From: Marinobacter sp050379415
Lineage (GTDB): Bacteria > Pseudomonadota > Gammaproteobacteria > Pseudomonadales > Oleiphilaceae
Direction of reading: 5' to 3'
DNA length: 64,000 nt
NCBI RefSeq assembly: GCF_050379415.1
Contig: NZ_JBNRLS010000001.1
Span: 1-64,000, forward strand
Both the position numbers and the translations under genes were made by a program. This document shows positions 17,344 through 27,085 of the stretch, in pieces. How positions within the stretch are numbered: position 1 is the first letter of the stretch; every line of letters starts with the position of its first letter. The notes under the pieces are model-generated. The model worked only from the letters and a program-made list of their open reading frames with translations. It was not told where the DNA came from and searched no databases.

Positions 17344-18519
17344 TCAGGAGAAGTCATTTGCTGACAGGTTGTAGAACTGTTTCTTGCGGATGTTTTCCAG
17401 AGGGTATTCCGCAAGTACTTTGACGATCGCTTCACTGGCACCTCCATTGCCATAAGGGTTAGATACAGCGGCAAGACTGGTCTGGAAGTCGGCCGAATAG
17501 AGTGTTTCCAGGGCCGCCTGAATAGCCTCACGGTTCGGCTCGCAGTCAATCACGCTGCTCGCTTTAAGTCGTCCTTTCTGGCGATCACCGATATTCACGG
17601 TGCCGATATTGAAGGATGGCGCTTCTGCCAAGCCACTGGAGGAATTACCAACCACGCCGTCGATCTGCGCCAGGCAGGAGAAGTAGCGGAGTTGGCCAAG
17701 CGACGTATACACCTTCGCATGTGGGTGCCTTTGGGCAAACTCCCGTACCATCGCACTGAGCTCCCTACCTCCGGTGTCGGCATTCGGCATGGTAAATATC
17801 AACGTGGTATCGCCCAGCCTATCCAAAGCAGCCAACAGCTCGCCCATCTGGGCAGCCGAACTGGCCCCGCCTTCAAGGGTTACCGGGTGAAAAGTCACCA
17901 GCAGGTTCTTTTCGCCAAAGCTCAGTTCCAGGGAGCGCTCCAGTTCTTCACGGCTGAGCAGCTCGATGCGCTTGATGGCATCGATACCCATACCGCCGAA
18001 GTTGAACACCCTGTCCGGGTGCTCTCCAAGTTGAATCACTCGCCGGCGGTATTCGTCTGCGGCCACGAAATGCAGGTGAGACATTTTGGTGATGGAATGT
18101 CGGATGGCCTCATCAAAAGCGCCTTCAGTAGTCTCTCCACCATGCAAGTGCGCAACCGGTACGCCGGCAATCATGGCTGCGGAGGTGGCGGCGAATATCT
18201 CGAAGCGATCACCCAGTAATACCACGATATCCGGCGCCAGGTGTTCGTAGGCATCGGCAAACCCGATTACGCCAAGACCCATGGATTTGGTCACCGCGGT
18301 GTTGGTGTCTGAGCTCAGAAGCATCTCCACTCGGGCATCAATCTCAAAGCCGGCTTCTTCGATTTCGCGGTAGGTGGAACCGAACTCGGGCGACAAATGC
18401 ATACCCGTCGCAACAACCTGCAATTCCAGCTGGGGGTGATTTTGAATCTCGCCCATCAGCCAACGTAACAACCCGAATTCGGCTCTGGTACCGGTAACCA
18501 CACAAACCTTGCGAGTCAT
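17344..18519 (-). CDS. legG: Hydrolysing nucleotide-sugar 2-epimerase (LegG/NeuC type)
   Basis: A 391-residue protein starting MTRKVCVVTGTRAEFGLLRWLM, the standard opening of the hydrolysing UDP-GlcNAc 2-epimerase family. Later motifs include VLLGDRFEIFAA, HLHGGETTEGAFDEAIRH and GNSSSGLAEAPSF. It should convert a nucleotide-linked 2,4-diacetamido-trideoxy-glucose to the free 6-deoxy-mannose derivative for condensation by LegI. It overlaps the legI stop codon through an ATGA junction. The NeuC reaction on UDP-GlcNAc is the alternative; the presence of legB and legC argues against it. Confidence 0.87.
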   Translation of the reverse strand: MTRKVCVVTGTRAEFGLLRWLMGEIQNHPQLELQVVATGMHLSPEFGSTYREIEEAGFEIDARVEMLLSSDTNTAVTKSMGLGVIGFADAYEHLAPDIVVLLGDRFEIFAATSAAMIAGVPVAHLHGGETTEGAFDEAIRHSITKMSHLHFVAADEYRRRVIQLGEHPDRVFNFGGMGIDAIKRIELLSREELERSLELSFGEKNLLVTFHPVTLEGGASSAAQMGELLAALDRLGDTTLIFTMPNADTGGRELSAMVREFAQRHPHAKVYTSLGQLRYFSCLAQIDGVVGNSSSGLAEAPSFNIGTVNIGDRQKGRLKASSVIDCEPNREAIQAALETLYSADFQTSLAAVSNPYGNGGASEAIVKVLAEYPLENIRKKQFYNLSANDFS

Positions 18520-19520
18520 AGTTCGATCAACTCGTCTTCGCTGAAATCTCGAGGCGCAGTGCGACCAATCACGTCATCCCACTGCATGGGCGAAATGCCC
18601 GTGCCCGGACGCTTGGCCATCAGATTATCTTCACTGAACCGTTCGCCGGCCTTGATGGAGCGAGCCGCGACCAGAGATTTGCGAGCAATGGGTTTGTTTT
18701 TGAGTTCGCTGGAGCTGGGTCGTTTGATCCCATCCCCCAGCGCCGTTTCAATATTCCGGATGCCTTGCACCATGGCTTTCAGCTCATCGGGTTCCAGGCT
18801 GGCCCTGTGATCCGGCCCCGGCAAATTGCGGTCCAGGGTGAAGTGTTTTTCAATCACGGTGGCACCCAGCGCGACCGCGGCGATGGGCACTTCAATACCC
18901 GGCGTGTGGTCCGAGTAACCCACGGATACCCCGAACGCCTTACCAATGTTGACCATGGCGCGAAGATTCACATCTTCCATGGGCGTGGGGTATTCGGTGG
19001 TGCAGTGCAGAACGGTGATGTTATCTCTGGAGGTACCAGCCTGCTCCACCACATTGATCGCGGCTTCGATCTCGCCCAGATCTGCCATTCCAGTAGATAG
19101 CAGCACGTGTTTTCCCTGGCGCGTCAGGTAGCGTAGATATGGGAGGTTAGTTAGTTCGCCGGAAGGGGCCTTAACTATCTCCGTACCACCCAACTCTTCG
19201 AGTAAATCGATGCTGTCTTTATCAAAGGCGGTGGAGAAAAAACCGATACCCTGTTTTTTGCATTCAGCCATCAATTCCAGATGATTCTCGCGGGTTAACT
19301 CGAGCTTGCGAACCATCTCCTGTTGCGACTCCTGAGGATCAGTTGCGCCTTTCTGATATTCTGCCTTGGGCGCACTTCGGGAGATAATATTCGCAGCAAT
19401 AAACGTCTGAAACTTTACCAGATCCGCGCCGGCTTCTGCCGCAGCCGCAATTAGTTCTTTGGCCAGCCCCATATCACCGTTATGGTTTACGCCGGCTTCA
19501 GCAATAATAAGCGTCTTCAT
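18516..19520 (-). CDS. legI: Nonulosonate synthase (LegI/NeuB type)
   Basis: 334 residues from the ATG at 19520, preceded by AGAGGATC and overlapping the legH stop (ATGA). A longer in-frame extension lacks a ribosome site. The N-terminus KTLIIAEAGVNHNGDMGLAK and the region GYSDHTPGIEVPIAAVALGA are NeuB-family barrel motifs. The C-terminal about 60 residues form the SAF (antifreeze-like) domain with KSLVAARSIKAGERF and KRPGTGISP. It condenses the LegG product with phosphoenolpyruvate to make the nine-carbon acid. Complete and of normal length. Confidence 0.92.
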   Translation of the reverse strand: MKTLIIAEAGVNHNGDMGLAKELIAAAAEAGADLVKFQTFIAANIISRSAPKAEYQKGATDPQESQQEMVRKLELTRENHLELMAECKKQGIGFFSTAFDKDSIDLLEELGGTEIVKAPSGELTNLPYLRYLTRQGKHVLLSTGMADLGEIEAAINVVEQAGTSRDNITVLHCTTEYPTPMEDVNLRAMVNIGKAFGVSVGYSDHTPGIEVPIAAVALGATVIEKHFTLDRNLPGPDHRASLEPDELKAMVQGIRNIETALGDGIKRPSSSELKNKPIARKSLVAARSIKAGERFSEDNLMAKRPGTGISPMQWDDVIGRTAPRDFSEDELIEL

Positions 19521-20161
19521 TTGATCCTCTTGGCAGGAACACCTGCATACACAGCATTGGCTTCGCAATCTTTAATGACCACCGCACCGGAGCCCACCAT
19601 GGTATTTTCGCCGACCACACGTTTCTCTGAATTACTTCCCTGATTAACCACGGCACCCGCTCCCACCCAGGAGCCTTGTTTCAAATGGACATTGCCGGAA
19701 AGGTTGGCGCCCGGAGCCATGTGGACATAGCTATCCACAAGACAATCATGGGCAACCGTAATGTTTTGATTGAAGATGCAGAAATCCCCAACGGCTATTC
19801 CGCTAGTGAAACGCGCGCCAGCGGCGACGATAGTGCCTTTGCAGCGTTCAATCATGTCTCGCTGACCGCAACCAAAGGTGGCGCTTGGGTGAATCAGATT
19901 GATGAACTGGAGCGAATCTTTAAAGCGCTCGGCAACAGCTCTGCGAATGTAGTTTTCGCCAATTCCAATCACAAACGGCATGTCTGAGTATTGCTCGACA
20001 TCCTGCTCCACCACCACCTGCGCTGAAAAACTCCAGGCCTGCAATTCGGCTTCATCCCGAGCAACGTAAATAGGCTCAAGACCCAGTGCCCACGCAATAT
20101 CACCGGCCTCCCTTGCCATGCCTGATGTTCCGAAAATGCCTATTTGGTTCGTCAACGTCAC
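19517..20161 (-). CDS. legH: Left-handed beta-helix N-acetyltransferase (LegH/PglD/NeuD type)
   Basis: A 214-residue protein with a GTG start overlapping the legC stop. The N-terminal half is a Rossmann-like domain (QIGIFGTSGMAREAGDI). From residue 95 on it shows hexapeptide repeats (GTIVAAGARFTSGIAVGDFC and following) that form the trimeric left-handed helix, ending VYAGVPAKRIK. It is expected to acetylate the 4-amino group of the LegC product with acetyl-CoA. A conserved-looking His (VAHDCL) fits the catalytic base position. NeuD-type O-acetylation is possible. Confidence 0.85.
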   Translation of the reverse strand: MTLTNQIGIFGTSGMAREAGDIAWALGLEPIYVARDEAELQAWSFSAQVVVEQDVEQYSDMPFVIGIGENYIRRAVAERFKDSLQFINLIHPSATFGCGQRDMIERCKGTIVAAGARFTSGIAVGDFCIFNQNITVAHDCLVDSYVHMAPGANLSGNVHLKQGSWVGAGAVVNQGSNSEKRVVGENTMVGSGAVVIKDCEANAVYAGVPAKRIK

Positions 20162-21300
20162 TTGGTCACTACGCTACTTGGTAAATTAATCACCCGGGCT
20201 TCTAGCCACTCCGCATTACTGAGATCACCACGACGACAGCTCTGATACATAGTCAGATGATTCATCAACGCCCAGATGGGCCGGGTCATCACCCCTTGTT
20301 GGTTCGTGATTTCAAGTAACTCGTTTCTGTGGGCTTTGTCCTCGCAGATAACAGCATTCAGCCAGTAATTCGACCGACAGCCTGCAGGCTCCTTCACGAA
20401 ATCCAGGTTTGTGCCTGAGAAAAACGCTTGGTAAGCCACGGCTAACTCGCGCTTGGCCCCAATGAAGTTTTCCAGCTGCTCCAGCTGGGCACATCCTACT
20501 GCAGCGTTCAGGTTCGGTAACCGGTAGTTATAACCCAATTCGTCGTGAATGTATTCGAAGGAGTGCGGCTTCTTGGCTGTGGTGGTCAGATGTTTGGCGC
20601 GAGCGGCCAGCGCCTCGCCAGACAGGATCATACCCCCGCCACCGGTGGTCATGATTTTATTCCCGTTAAAGCTGAGCGTACCGAGCACACCAAAGGTTCC
20701 CGTGTGTTTGCCTTTATAAATGCTGCCCAGAGATTCAGCCGCATCCTCGACCAAAGCGAGGTTCCAGCGGCGGGCTATCAAAACCAGCCCGTCAAGATCC
20801 GCAGGATGGCCGAATGTGTGCATGGGCACACAGGCCCGAACCACTTTGTTGTCTGCGCGGGTGCGGCATACGCCTTCTGAATCCAGTTGTGCGTGCTCTT
20901 CCAACCAGGCTTCCAGCGCCTTGGCAGATAGCCCCAGCGTCTCCCGGTCTACATCGATGAAGACGGGCTCGGCATTGCAGTAGGCGATAGCATTACACGT
21001 GGCAACAAAGGTAAGCGGCTGCGTAATCACCAGATCACCCGCCTCTACCCCGGCAAGCTTCAACGCAATGTGCAGGGCTGCCGTTCCGTTGACCGTGGCG
21101 ACAGCCTTGGGAGCGCCGGTATAACTGGCCATATCCTGCTCGAACCGGTCCACATAAGCGCCCACACTGGATACAAAGGTGGACTCGATGGTGTCGGCCA
21201 CGTATTCCTTCTCACGGCCAGGAAACACCGGGGCGTGGAGCGGGACAAACTCGTTGGTTCCGAAATAGTCTCTGACAAACCGGATCAGTTGGTCGCTCAA
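20158..21300 (-). CDS. legC: PLP-dependent sugar aminotransferase (LegC type)
   Basis: A 380-residue DegT/DnrJ/EryC1-family protein. EDAAES (185-190) and the pyridoxal-phosphate lysine K215 in SFNGNKIMTTGGGG are present. It opens FVRDYFGTNEFVPLHAPVF and contains SVGAYVDRFEQDMA, as in LegC and related 4-aminotransferases. It would aminate the 4-keto sugar made by LegB. The gene starts 7 bases after legB and overlaps legH. PglE or PseC-like activity is the alternative; the neighbours favour LegC. Confidence 0.88.
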   Translation of the reverse strand: MSDQLIRFVRDYFGTNEFVPLHAPVFPGREKEYVADTIESTFVSSVGAYVDRFEQDMASYTGAPKAVATVNGTAALHIALKLAGVEAGDLVITQPLTFVATCNAIAYCNAEPVFIDVDRETLGLSAKALEAWLEEHAQLDSEGVCRTRADNKVVRACVPMHTFGHPADLDGLVLIARRWNLALVEDAAESLGSIYKGKHTGTFGVLGTLSFNGNKIMTTGGGGMILSGEALAARAKHLTTTAKKPHSFEYIHDELGYNYRLPNLNAAVGCAQLEQLENFIGAKRELAVAYQAFFSGTNLDFVKEPAGCRSNYWLNAVICEDKAHRNELLEITNQQGVMTRPIWALMNHLTMYQSCRRGDLSNAEWLEARVINLPSSVVTK

Positions 21301-21307
21301 AGCTGCC

Positions 21308-22495
21308 TCACATTTTGCTGTCGAGATATTTGCCGGTTTCTTTGTGCCCGAAATCGGGAATCATGCGGTAGAACAGGTCCACTAGATCCTGTTTGCTCCA
21401 GACCAGATCTCGCTTCATCGCGCTAATCCGCTCTTCAAACTCGGCCAGCAATTGCTCGTCAAATTCTGCCTCGTTCTTGATGATGCCGAGATTCTCGAAA
21501 CGAGCCATGTCCAGAGTTTCCTGATCGGTGAAGAATTCTTCAAAATCTTTCTCACCAGTGGTATCGCTGGAGGTAAACAGGCAAGGCCATTTGCCTTGCT
21601 CCGGGAGCGTTTTCACCAATTCCCGGGCTTCGTCTTCATCGCTGCACAAAACCGGCTCGTAGCCCTTTTCTGCAAGGTACTTCACCGCGATGTCAGAAAA
21701 CGAGATCAGATGAAGTTCTTCGCTGAGTTTTGGGAAGAAGATGTCCCGATTGTCGCCGAAAATGCATGACATGAGGCACAGCTCACCGGACTCTTTCGGA
21801 GTAACAAAGTAACGGCGAACGTCATCCGGCGCCACAATCGGCTGACGCTTTTCCAGGCGCTGGTTGAAGCCATGCAGCAGGGAGCCATCAGAGAAGGCGA
21901 CATTGGCAAACCGTGCGGTGGAAATGTCCATTTGCAGGCTTCTGCGCATCAGGAACATTTCCATGATGCGTTTGGAAGCACCCATCATGTTCACCGGGTT
22001 TGCGGCCTTATCTGTCGACACACAGAAGTATTTTTTGGCCCCGGATTCTGCAGCCTGTCGTAGAGTTTTATCGGTATTGAAGACGTTTACATCCACCATG
22101 CGCATCAGCGTGTAAGGATCTTTTTCGCTGCGCACATGCTTGAGGGCGGAGAGGTTAAGGATGTAATCGTAGCCTCCGTCCTCCTTGAAGAAGGCATCGT
22201 ACTCAACCGAACCGATATCCAAGGCGAAGGTTTGGAAATCTCCGGGGATATAACCGAAGCTGCTCCGGATATCGCGGACCAGCTCTACCAGGTTGTTTTC
22301 GCTAATGTCCACCACGTGGAGCTTGGCCGGGCTACGCTTGAAGATTTCCTTGGTAACTGCCTGGCCTATGGAGCCAGCACCGCCGAGAACGAGAAAACGG
22401 GAGCTACTGACGATGTTACGGAGCTGGTCTTCACAGCTTTCTACATCACGACTAAAAAGTTCGCGATCCCGACCTATTAAACTAAGAATTTGCAT
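21308..22495 (-). CDS. legB: Nucleotide-sugar 4,6-dehydratase (LegB, FlaA1/PseB family)
   Basis: A 395-residue short-chain dehydrogenase-type protein. The nucleotide loop GGAGSIGQ lies near residue 38. NLSALKHVRSEKDP and CVSTDKAANPVNMMGASKR are signature segments of the UDP-GlcNAc 4,6-dehydratase family, with Met in place of the SDR Tyr, as in that family. It catalyses the first committed step of the pathway. About 40 residues precede the nucleotide loop and a C-terminal extension follows, giving LegB rather than PseB length. It opens the seven-gene legionaminic block. Confidence 0.88.
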   Translation of the reverse strand: MQILSLIGRDRELFSRDVESCEDQLRNIVSSSRFLVLGGAGSIGQAVTKEIFKRSPAKLHVVDISENNLVELVRDIRSSFGYIPGDFQTFALDIGSVEYDAFFKEDGGYDYILNLSALKHVRSEKDPYTLMRMVDVNVFNTDKTLRQAAESGAKKYFCVSTDKAANPVNMMGASKRIMEMFLMRRSLQMDISTARFANVAFSDGSLLHGFNQRLEKRQPIVAPDDVRRYFVTPKESGELCLMSCIFGDNRDIFFPKLSEELHLISFSDIAVKYLAEKGYEPVLCSDEDEARELVKTLPEQGKWPCLFTSSDTTGEKDFEEFFTDQETLDMARFENLGIIKNEAEFDEQLLAEFEERISAMKRDLVWSKQDLVDLFYRMIPDFGHKETGKYLDSKM

Positions 22496-22571
22496 ACAAT
22501 TTACTCATATATTCAGTGATCAACCCTGTAATTGGATGAAGAAAACGGCTCCCCCCAACCCGGTTACAAAA

Positions 22572-23492
22572 CTAAGATCTCAAGCGCAATTTTCTGAGAA
22601 CCTTCCCGCCAGACCTTCTCACGGCCAAATAAATCAACTTGCCAAATACCGCCGCGAGATCGGAACCTTTCATGGCCCTGAGAAAACACTGAACTGAGGC
22701 TGCCATATGTTTGTTTGCAGCATCGCGATCACCGTCATCGAAGAATTGCTGAGAAATCCAGGCTTGTGTCTGGGAGCGATGAAGGTTCAAAACACGCTCA
22801 TTGTCACCAGTCATACTTCCAAATACACCACCAGAGTGTTTCCTCCAAACTGCCGTCGTGTCATCAAGAAAGGCAAACCTACCCCTTTTGCCTAAATATG
22901 CTTGATAATAGACATCCCCAAAATAAATAAATTTTGTATATTTATCCGGAATTTTAATATCATTTCGAAACATATTTGTTCTGGTTCCGCCCGGAACGCG
23001 TGTTGCCGTCACCAAGCCATTGTCAACCCACAAGGCATTTGTTTTAACAAGAACAACATCCTCTTCACGTTCAAGAATATCAACTTGCTTTTGAAGTTTC
23101 TTCGGGTCGATCCAATAATCGTCACCATCACATTGAGCTACATACTTTCCGGCCGCTTCCTTTCTTAAAACCGCTCCGGCTTTTACCGTGGGCCATTTGT
23201 TGAAGGGTTCATAAACTCCTCGAACGATCCCTGGATATTTTTTTTCATATTCCCGGATAATCTCTGCAGTTCGGTCAGAAGAGCAGTCGTCCCTTACAAT
23301 TATCTCAAACCTGAAGTCTGTCTCCTGAGCCAAGAAACCGTTCAATGCGTCTTCTATGAACTCTTCATGCTGATATGCAGCACATATCACACTCACTATC
23401 AACTCATCGGACTTCCACCCTGAAATAATTTCTTCTTTCGTCGGTGCTTTCAGTGGTTCAGGAGCGTCTTGGCCGACTGAGAATTCGAACAT
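22572..23492 (-). CDS. Glycosyltransferase family 2
   Basis: A 306-residue protein with the GT2 nucleotide-binding start VSVICAAYQHEEFIEDAL near residue 33, IIVRDDCSSDRTAEII, and the metal motif CDGDDYW near residue 118. The C-terminal region is basic (LAVRRSGGKVLRKLRLRS) and may touch the membrane. It is probably an inner-leaflet enzyme of the repeat-unit pathway. It lies between legB and a sulfotransferase. The local base composition is A/T-richer than the legionaminic genes, suggesting a different origin. Confidence 0.82.
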   Translation of the reverse strand: MFEFSVGQDAPEPLKAPTKEEIISGWKSDELIVSVICAAYQHEEFIEDALNGFLAQETDFRFEIIVRDDCSSDRTAEIIREYEKKYPGIVRGVYEPFNKWPTVKAGAVLRKEAAGKYVAQCDGDDYWIDPKKLQKQVDILEREEDVVLVKTNALWVDNGLVTATRVPGGTRTNMFRNDIKIPDKYTKFIYFGDVYYQAYLGKRGRFAFLDDTTAVWRKHSGGVFGSMTGDNERVLNLHRSQTQAWISQQFFDDGDRDAANKHMAASVQCFLRAMKGSDLAAVFGKLIYLAVRRSGGKVLRKLRLRS

Positions 23493-23518
23493 AGGTCAGT
23501 TCCAAATCCTATATATAG

Positions 23519-24493
23519 TTATCGCTGATAGAATACCGTTTTCGCGGCCATATTTTCTTTAACTCCATCTGAACGATCCAAAATAACTTCCCGGAGCTCT
23601 CTTTCCTGCAACTCTTCCAACCATTCTTTTGATACGGATTCCAAAGCGCTGAAAGAATTCTCGAGCTCATACCCAAGGTGCTTCATTTCAAACCTGCAGA
23701 TTGACTCAATCGCCAAAATTTCGTCAGAAGCTAGTTCGCTCTTATACTTTTGACTATTATTAGAAATAACGCCCTGCTCAAGATTCCCCCAAGCTTTCTG
23801 CATCCTGGCGTTCTTTCTGGTAATTTCATCCTTGTGGAATTCAAAAATTTTCTGGTCAAATGGAACTCCAAGAAAATCAAGAATCCTTTTCACCTCATGC
23901 TCACTATTTGAGGTCAAGTCTTCATACCTCACAAAATGGGATTTGCCCATAGTAGCTAGAAGGTGATGGTTCTTGAGGCTCTGCTGTTGATCTTTTTTCC
24001 ACTGGTGAGCAGCCTGAACTGCACCTCCAGGATGATCTGAGTTTTTCTTCCAGGAGAGAGCCATATCTCTTGGATCTCTAACTTGATAAACGAATTTTGC
24101 TTCAGGGAAGTTGGTCATCAAAAAAGGGAGAAATTCATAAACATGATTTTCCTTGACGAACAGATGCTGCTTTCCATTAGCTCTGGCTTCTTCGAGAAAG
24201 ATATTCTGGATCAGTGACTTTATGTCACCCACAGGAGAAATGTTCTCAAGATCTTCGAAAGAAAAGTTCCTCTTCCAAAAAGAAAACTCTACTGATAGCA
24301 GTCTTTCAATATCTGAGAGCAGCGTTTTCCAGTTCTCAGTATCACTCAAGTCACCATAGCGAAACAGATTTCTGGCAACAGGGTTAATAATATGCTTTGT
24401 AGACGGCCCACAAATATTTTCATGACCATTCATAAGCTTAGAAATAAGGTTGCTTCCAGACCGTTCTGAACACATCAAGAAAAAAAATGCCAC
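23519..24493 (-). CDS. Sulfotransferase (Sulfotransfer_1/3-like)
   Basis: A 324-residue protein opening MAFFFLMCSERSGSNLI, the PAPS 5'-phosphosulfate loop at residues 8-16. YQVRDPRDMALSWKKN near residue 137 is the 3'-phosphate motif. The remaining sequence is charged and soluble. It has no close similarity to the other sulfotransferases here beyond these motifs, so a different acceptor position is likely. It lies 45 bases after the flippase gene in transcription order. Confidence 0.85.
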   Translation of the reverse strand: MAFFFLMCSERSGSNLISKLMNGHENICGPSTKHIINPVARNLFRYGDLSDTENWKTLLSDIERLLSVEFSFWKRNFSFEDLENISPVGDIKSLIQNIFLEEARANGKQHLFVKENHVYEFLPFLMTNFPEAKFVYQVRDPRDMALSWKKNSDHPGGAVQAAHQWKKDQQQSLKNHHLLATMGKSHFVRYEDLTSNSEHEVKRILDFLGVPFDQKIFEFHKDEITRKNARMQKAWGNLEQGVISNNSQKYKSELASDEILAIESICRFEMKHLGYELENSFSALESVSKEWLEELQERELREVILDRSDGVKENMAAKTVFYQR

Positions 24494-24538
24494 TCTAAAA
24501 TACCTTAAAATTATGAATTTGAAATAGCCAAAAAATGA

Positions 24539-25972
24539 TCAGGTCCTTCTCCACAATGGCATTCTACTTGCTAAAAGATAAACGGCTTCCATCCTTACAA
24601 TTATAGACACGATAAAATAGACAAAAAGTCCCGAACATCCACCCAAAATAAACCAGACCCACTCCGCGTTTTGCCCAGCCTGTGATACCAGCCAAGCCGA
24701 ACCACCGGCAAATATAGAAGACAGGATCGGCTTCCAAATATCAGATAACTGTTCGGAAAGAGTGTACCCAACAAGCTTTTCAGAATAATAGGTATTAGGA
24801 GCCAGGGACAGAATCGAGGCTATAAGCTGACTGACGACAATGCCAAAAACTCCGAATGGGATTGCACAGAAAAGTAAAGTCAAGTTTACAACCTTCTTGA
24901 AGACGCCAATCTTAAGAATCAAATCCGAACGACCTTTAACATTTAGCAAATTCACATTAAGTGAATGCAAAGGATATAGCATCCCAACTAGGCAAAGAAC
25001 CTGTATGAAGGGCACTGCGCCTTGCCATCGCTCATCGAAAAGAAGCGAAAACAATGTCTGCGAAACTCCAGCCAGGATCGCCATGATTGGCACTATTACA
25101 GCCATCATCAGCTGCATTACTTGGCGAAACTTTCTTTTTAAGTGGACGTTATCGTCTTGTAAGGTCGACAGAGCTGGCAGAGTTGCTCTTTGCACAGCAC
25201 CTGTGAGCTGTCTTGAGATCAGGTTGCTGAACTTTCTGCCAAAATAGTATAGACCGGTCAACTCCGCACCGAAGAACCGTCCAATCACCAACACATAGGA
25301 GTTCTGAAATAGCTTGTCGAGTATCCCCTCAGCAAGTATGGCCTTTCCGAAACCAAACAAGCGCTTGAATGACTCACGACTGAACTGGAGTCTTGGGCGC
25401 CACCCTGTCCCCAACCAAAGAACAATACCCGAGACCAAGGCCGCACTTAACATCTGTATGACCAGACTCCAGACTCCAAACCCATTCCAGGCTGCCCCTA
25501 CTGCCAGAGTACCTGATACTAATACACCAGCCGTATTGCCCTTCATCTGCAATTTGAAGTCCATTTTCCTACTTAGAATGGCTCCTTGCACGATCTTGGT
25601 TGCATTGATGAAAACCACCAGCCCCATTACCCGAACCAATGTCGTTAATTCCGGCTGATCATAGAACTCAGCAATATAGGGGGCGCCCCCAAACAAAGCT
25701 ATATAGGCCAGAACACTCAAGCCCAAATTACTATAGAAAACGGTATTCAAGTCGGCTTCACACACCTCTTTGCTTCGGATGAGTGCCGTACCAAGGCCTG
25801 AAGTAATGAATACCGTGGCTACTTCGAAAACAACCATTGACATAGCCACCAAGCCAAAAGCATCCGGAGCCAGAAACCGAGCCAAAAGCAAGGTGAAGAT
25901 CGTGGTTGCACCACGAGTCAGAAACATGCTGAGCAAATTCCAGAGAACACCCACGCCAATTTTTCGATTCAT
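24539..25972 (-). CDS. Wzx/WzxC-type flippase (MOP superfamily)
   Basis: About 477 residues from the ATG at 25972, which follows GCAGGAC. A GTG at 25993 would add seven. Twelve or more membrane segments and the opening GVLWNLLSMFLTRGATTIFTL, then LARFLAPDAFGLVAMSMV, match the WzxC-like branch of polysaccharide exporters. GRFFGAELTGLYYFGRKFSN in the middle is a further family element. It should translocate lipid-linked repeat units. The locus has another, shorter flippase at 2531-3814. Confidence 0.85.
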   Translation of the reverse strand: MNRKIGVGVLWNLLSMFLTRGATTIFTLLLARFLAPDAFGLVAMSMVVFEVATVFITSGLGTALIRSKEVCEADLNTVFYSNLGLSVLAYIALFGGAPYIAEFYDQPELTTLVRVMGLVVFINATKIVQGAILSRKMDFKLQMKGNTAGVLVSGTLAVGAAWNGFGVWSLVIQMLSAALVSGIVLWLGTGWRPRLQFSRESFKRLFGFGKAILAEGILDKLFQNSYVLVIGRFFGAELTGLYYFGRKFSNLISRQLTGAVQRATLPALSTLQDDNVHLKRKFRQVMQLMMAVIVPIMAILAGVSQTLFSLLFDERWQGAVPFIQVLCLVGMLYPLHSLNVNLLNVKGRSDLILKIGVFKKVVNLTLLFCAIPFGVFGIVVSQLIASILSLAPNTYYSEKLVGYTLSEQLSDIWKPILSSIFAGGSAWLVSQAGQNAEWVWFILGGCSGLFVYFIVSIIVRMEAVYLLASRMPLWRRT

Positions 25973-26006
25973 GTCCTGCATGGCGCGGTCCACTTAAGTA
26001 CGATTA

Positions 26007-27050
26007 TCACTGTGAATGCCATGCTTCAGTAGAGGCGGGCCGCCTGTATACTCGCTCCGCATCTTCCTGCGAATACTCCTCTAATCGCCAACGATTGGTA
26101 TTAGAAAAACTTGCCTCCCCGGCGTATGCCGGCACCTGCTCCGCACTCACTCCACCCTGCTCAATCAGCCGGCGGGTAATTTCGTTGTAGTAGTACTCCG
26201 GCCGCTGGCAGAAGTCTTCGTACTGAACCACTAGCTTCTTGTGGTCTGGTAACGCGGCAATGCCCTGTTCTATTGAGCGGTTGATGGCAGCGATCTGCCC
26301 GGCGACGGATTCCAACGGGCTCAGGTCTTTGAGGTGCGGGTATTCTTTGATCTTGAATGAGTACCAGGTATTGATGTCACCGTACTGGCGTTTTCGGGCT
26401 TCCAGCGCAGACTGGATGTTGAAGATCGGGTTTCGGCGGATCCAAATGAACAGGGGCTTATTGAATTGTTCAGCCAGTTCCGGGATGTTCTGGTTCATGA
26501 TCATGGCTTTGATGGCGAACGGTTTTTTAAAGATGTTCGCCAGTGCGTTCAGTTCGTCCCGGAGGCCGGCCAGATTGGCTTTTTGCCATAACTCCTCGGC
26601 CGGCATGTAATCAAATTCGTCGAACGGCAGGAAGCGGCGCCAGAAGTACCAGAACTCGTTCGGAGCCAGTGCGCCCTTGGTTTTGCCGTTGTCGGAGCTG
26701 AAATTGATGTCCGAATTGAAGTCCAGAATTTCGTTGCGGAAGTTGTAACGCGGGTCCGTCAACAGTTGCTGGATTTTTGCGCCTACCAGCGGTGCTCCGA
26801 AAAACCGGGACAGCATGTTGGTAGGGTATGCGACAAGGCCGGTGTTGGCGAGCCATTGTGTGAATAACGTAGTACCCGAACGGAGCGGACCGACAATGAA
26901 CATTTTTGAAAATTGCTCTGATGAATTCGCCAAATACCCCTCATTGGCACCAGCAAGATTGCCATTCAACTCTGTTAGCAAAGCTTCGAGATCGGACACT
27001 CGCGAAAATTGTTCTGATCGCTCTTCTTGTTCAGCCATAACGTTACTCAT
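26007..27050 (-). CDS. Sulfotransferase family protein
   Basis: A 347-residue protein. After an N-terminal charged stretch of about 50 residues, MFIVGPLRSGTTLFTQWL gives the PAPS loop at 53-63. FIWIRRNPIFNIQSAL near residue 197 is the second PAPS contact, with Asn replacing the usual Asp after Arg. Between them is a long insert typical of larger sulfotransferases. It sits between the flippase and the WbqC-like gene, 35 bases from the latter. The acceptor is unknown. Confidence 0.85.
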   Translation of the reverse strand: MSNVMAEQEERSEQFSRVSDLEALLTELNGNLAGANEGYLANSSEQFSKMFIVGPLRSGTTLFTQWLANTGLVAYPTNMLSRFFGAPLVGAKIQQLLTDPRYNFRNEILDFNSDINFSSDNGKTKGALAPNEFWYFWRRFLPFDEFDYMPAEELWQKANLAGLRDELNALANIFKKPFAIKAMIMNQNIPELAEQFNKPLFIWIRRNPIFNIQSALEARKRQYGDINTWYSFKIKEYPHLKDLSPLESVAGQIAAINRSIEQGIAALPDHKKLVVQYEDFCQRPEYYYNEITRRLIEQGGVSAEQVPAYAGEASFSNTNRWRLEEYSQEDAERVYRRPASTEAWHSQ

Positions 27051-27085
27051 TTGCCATTAAAAATGATGTGACTTCCGTTAGCTCA

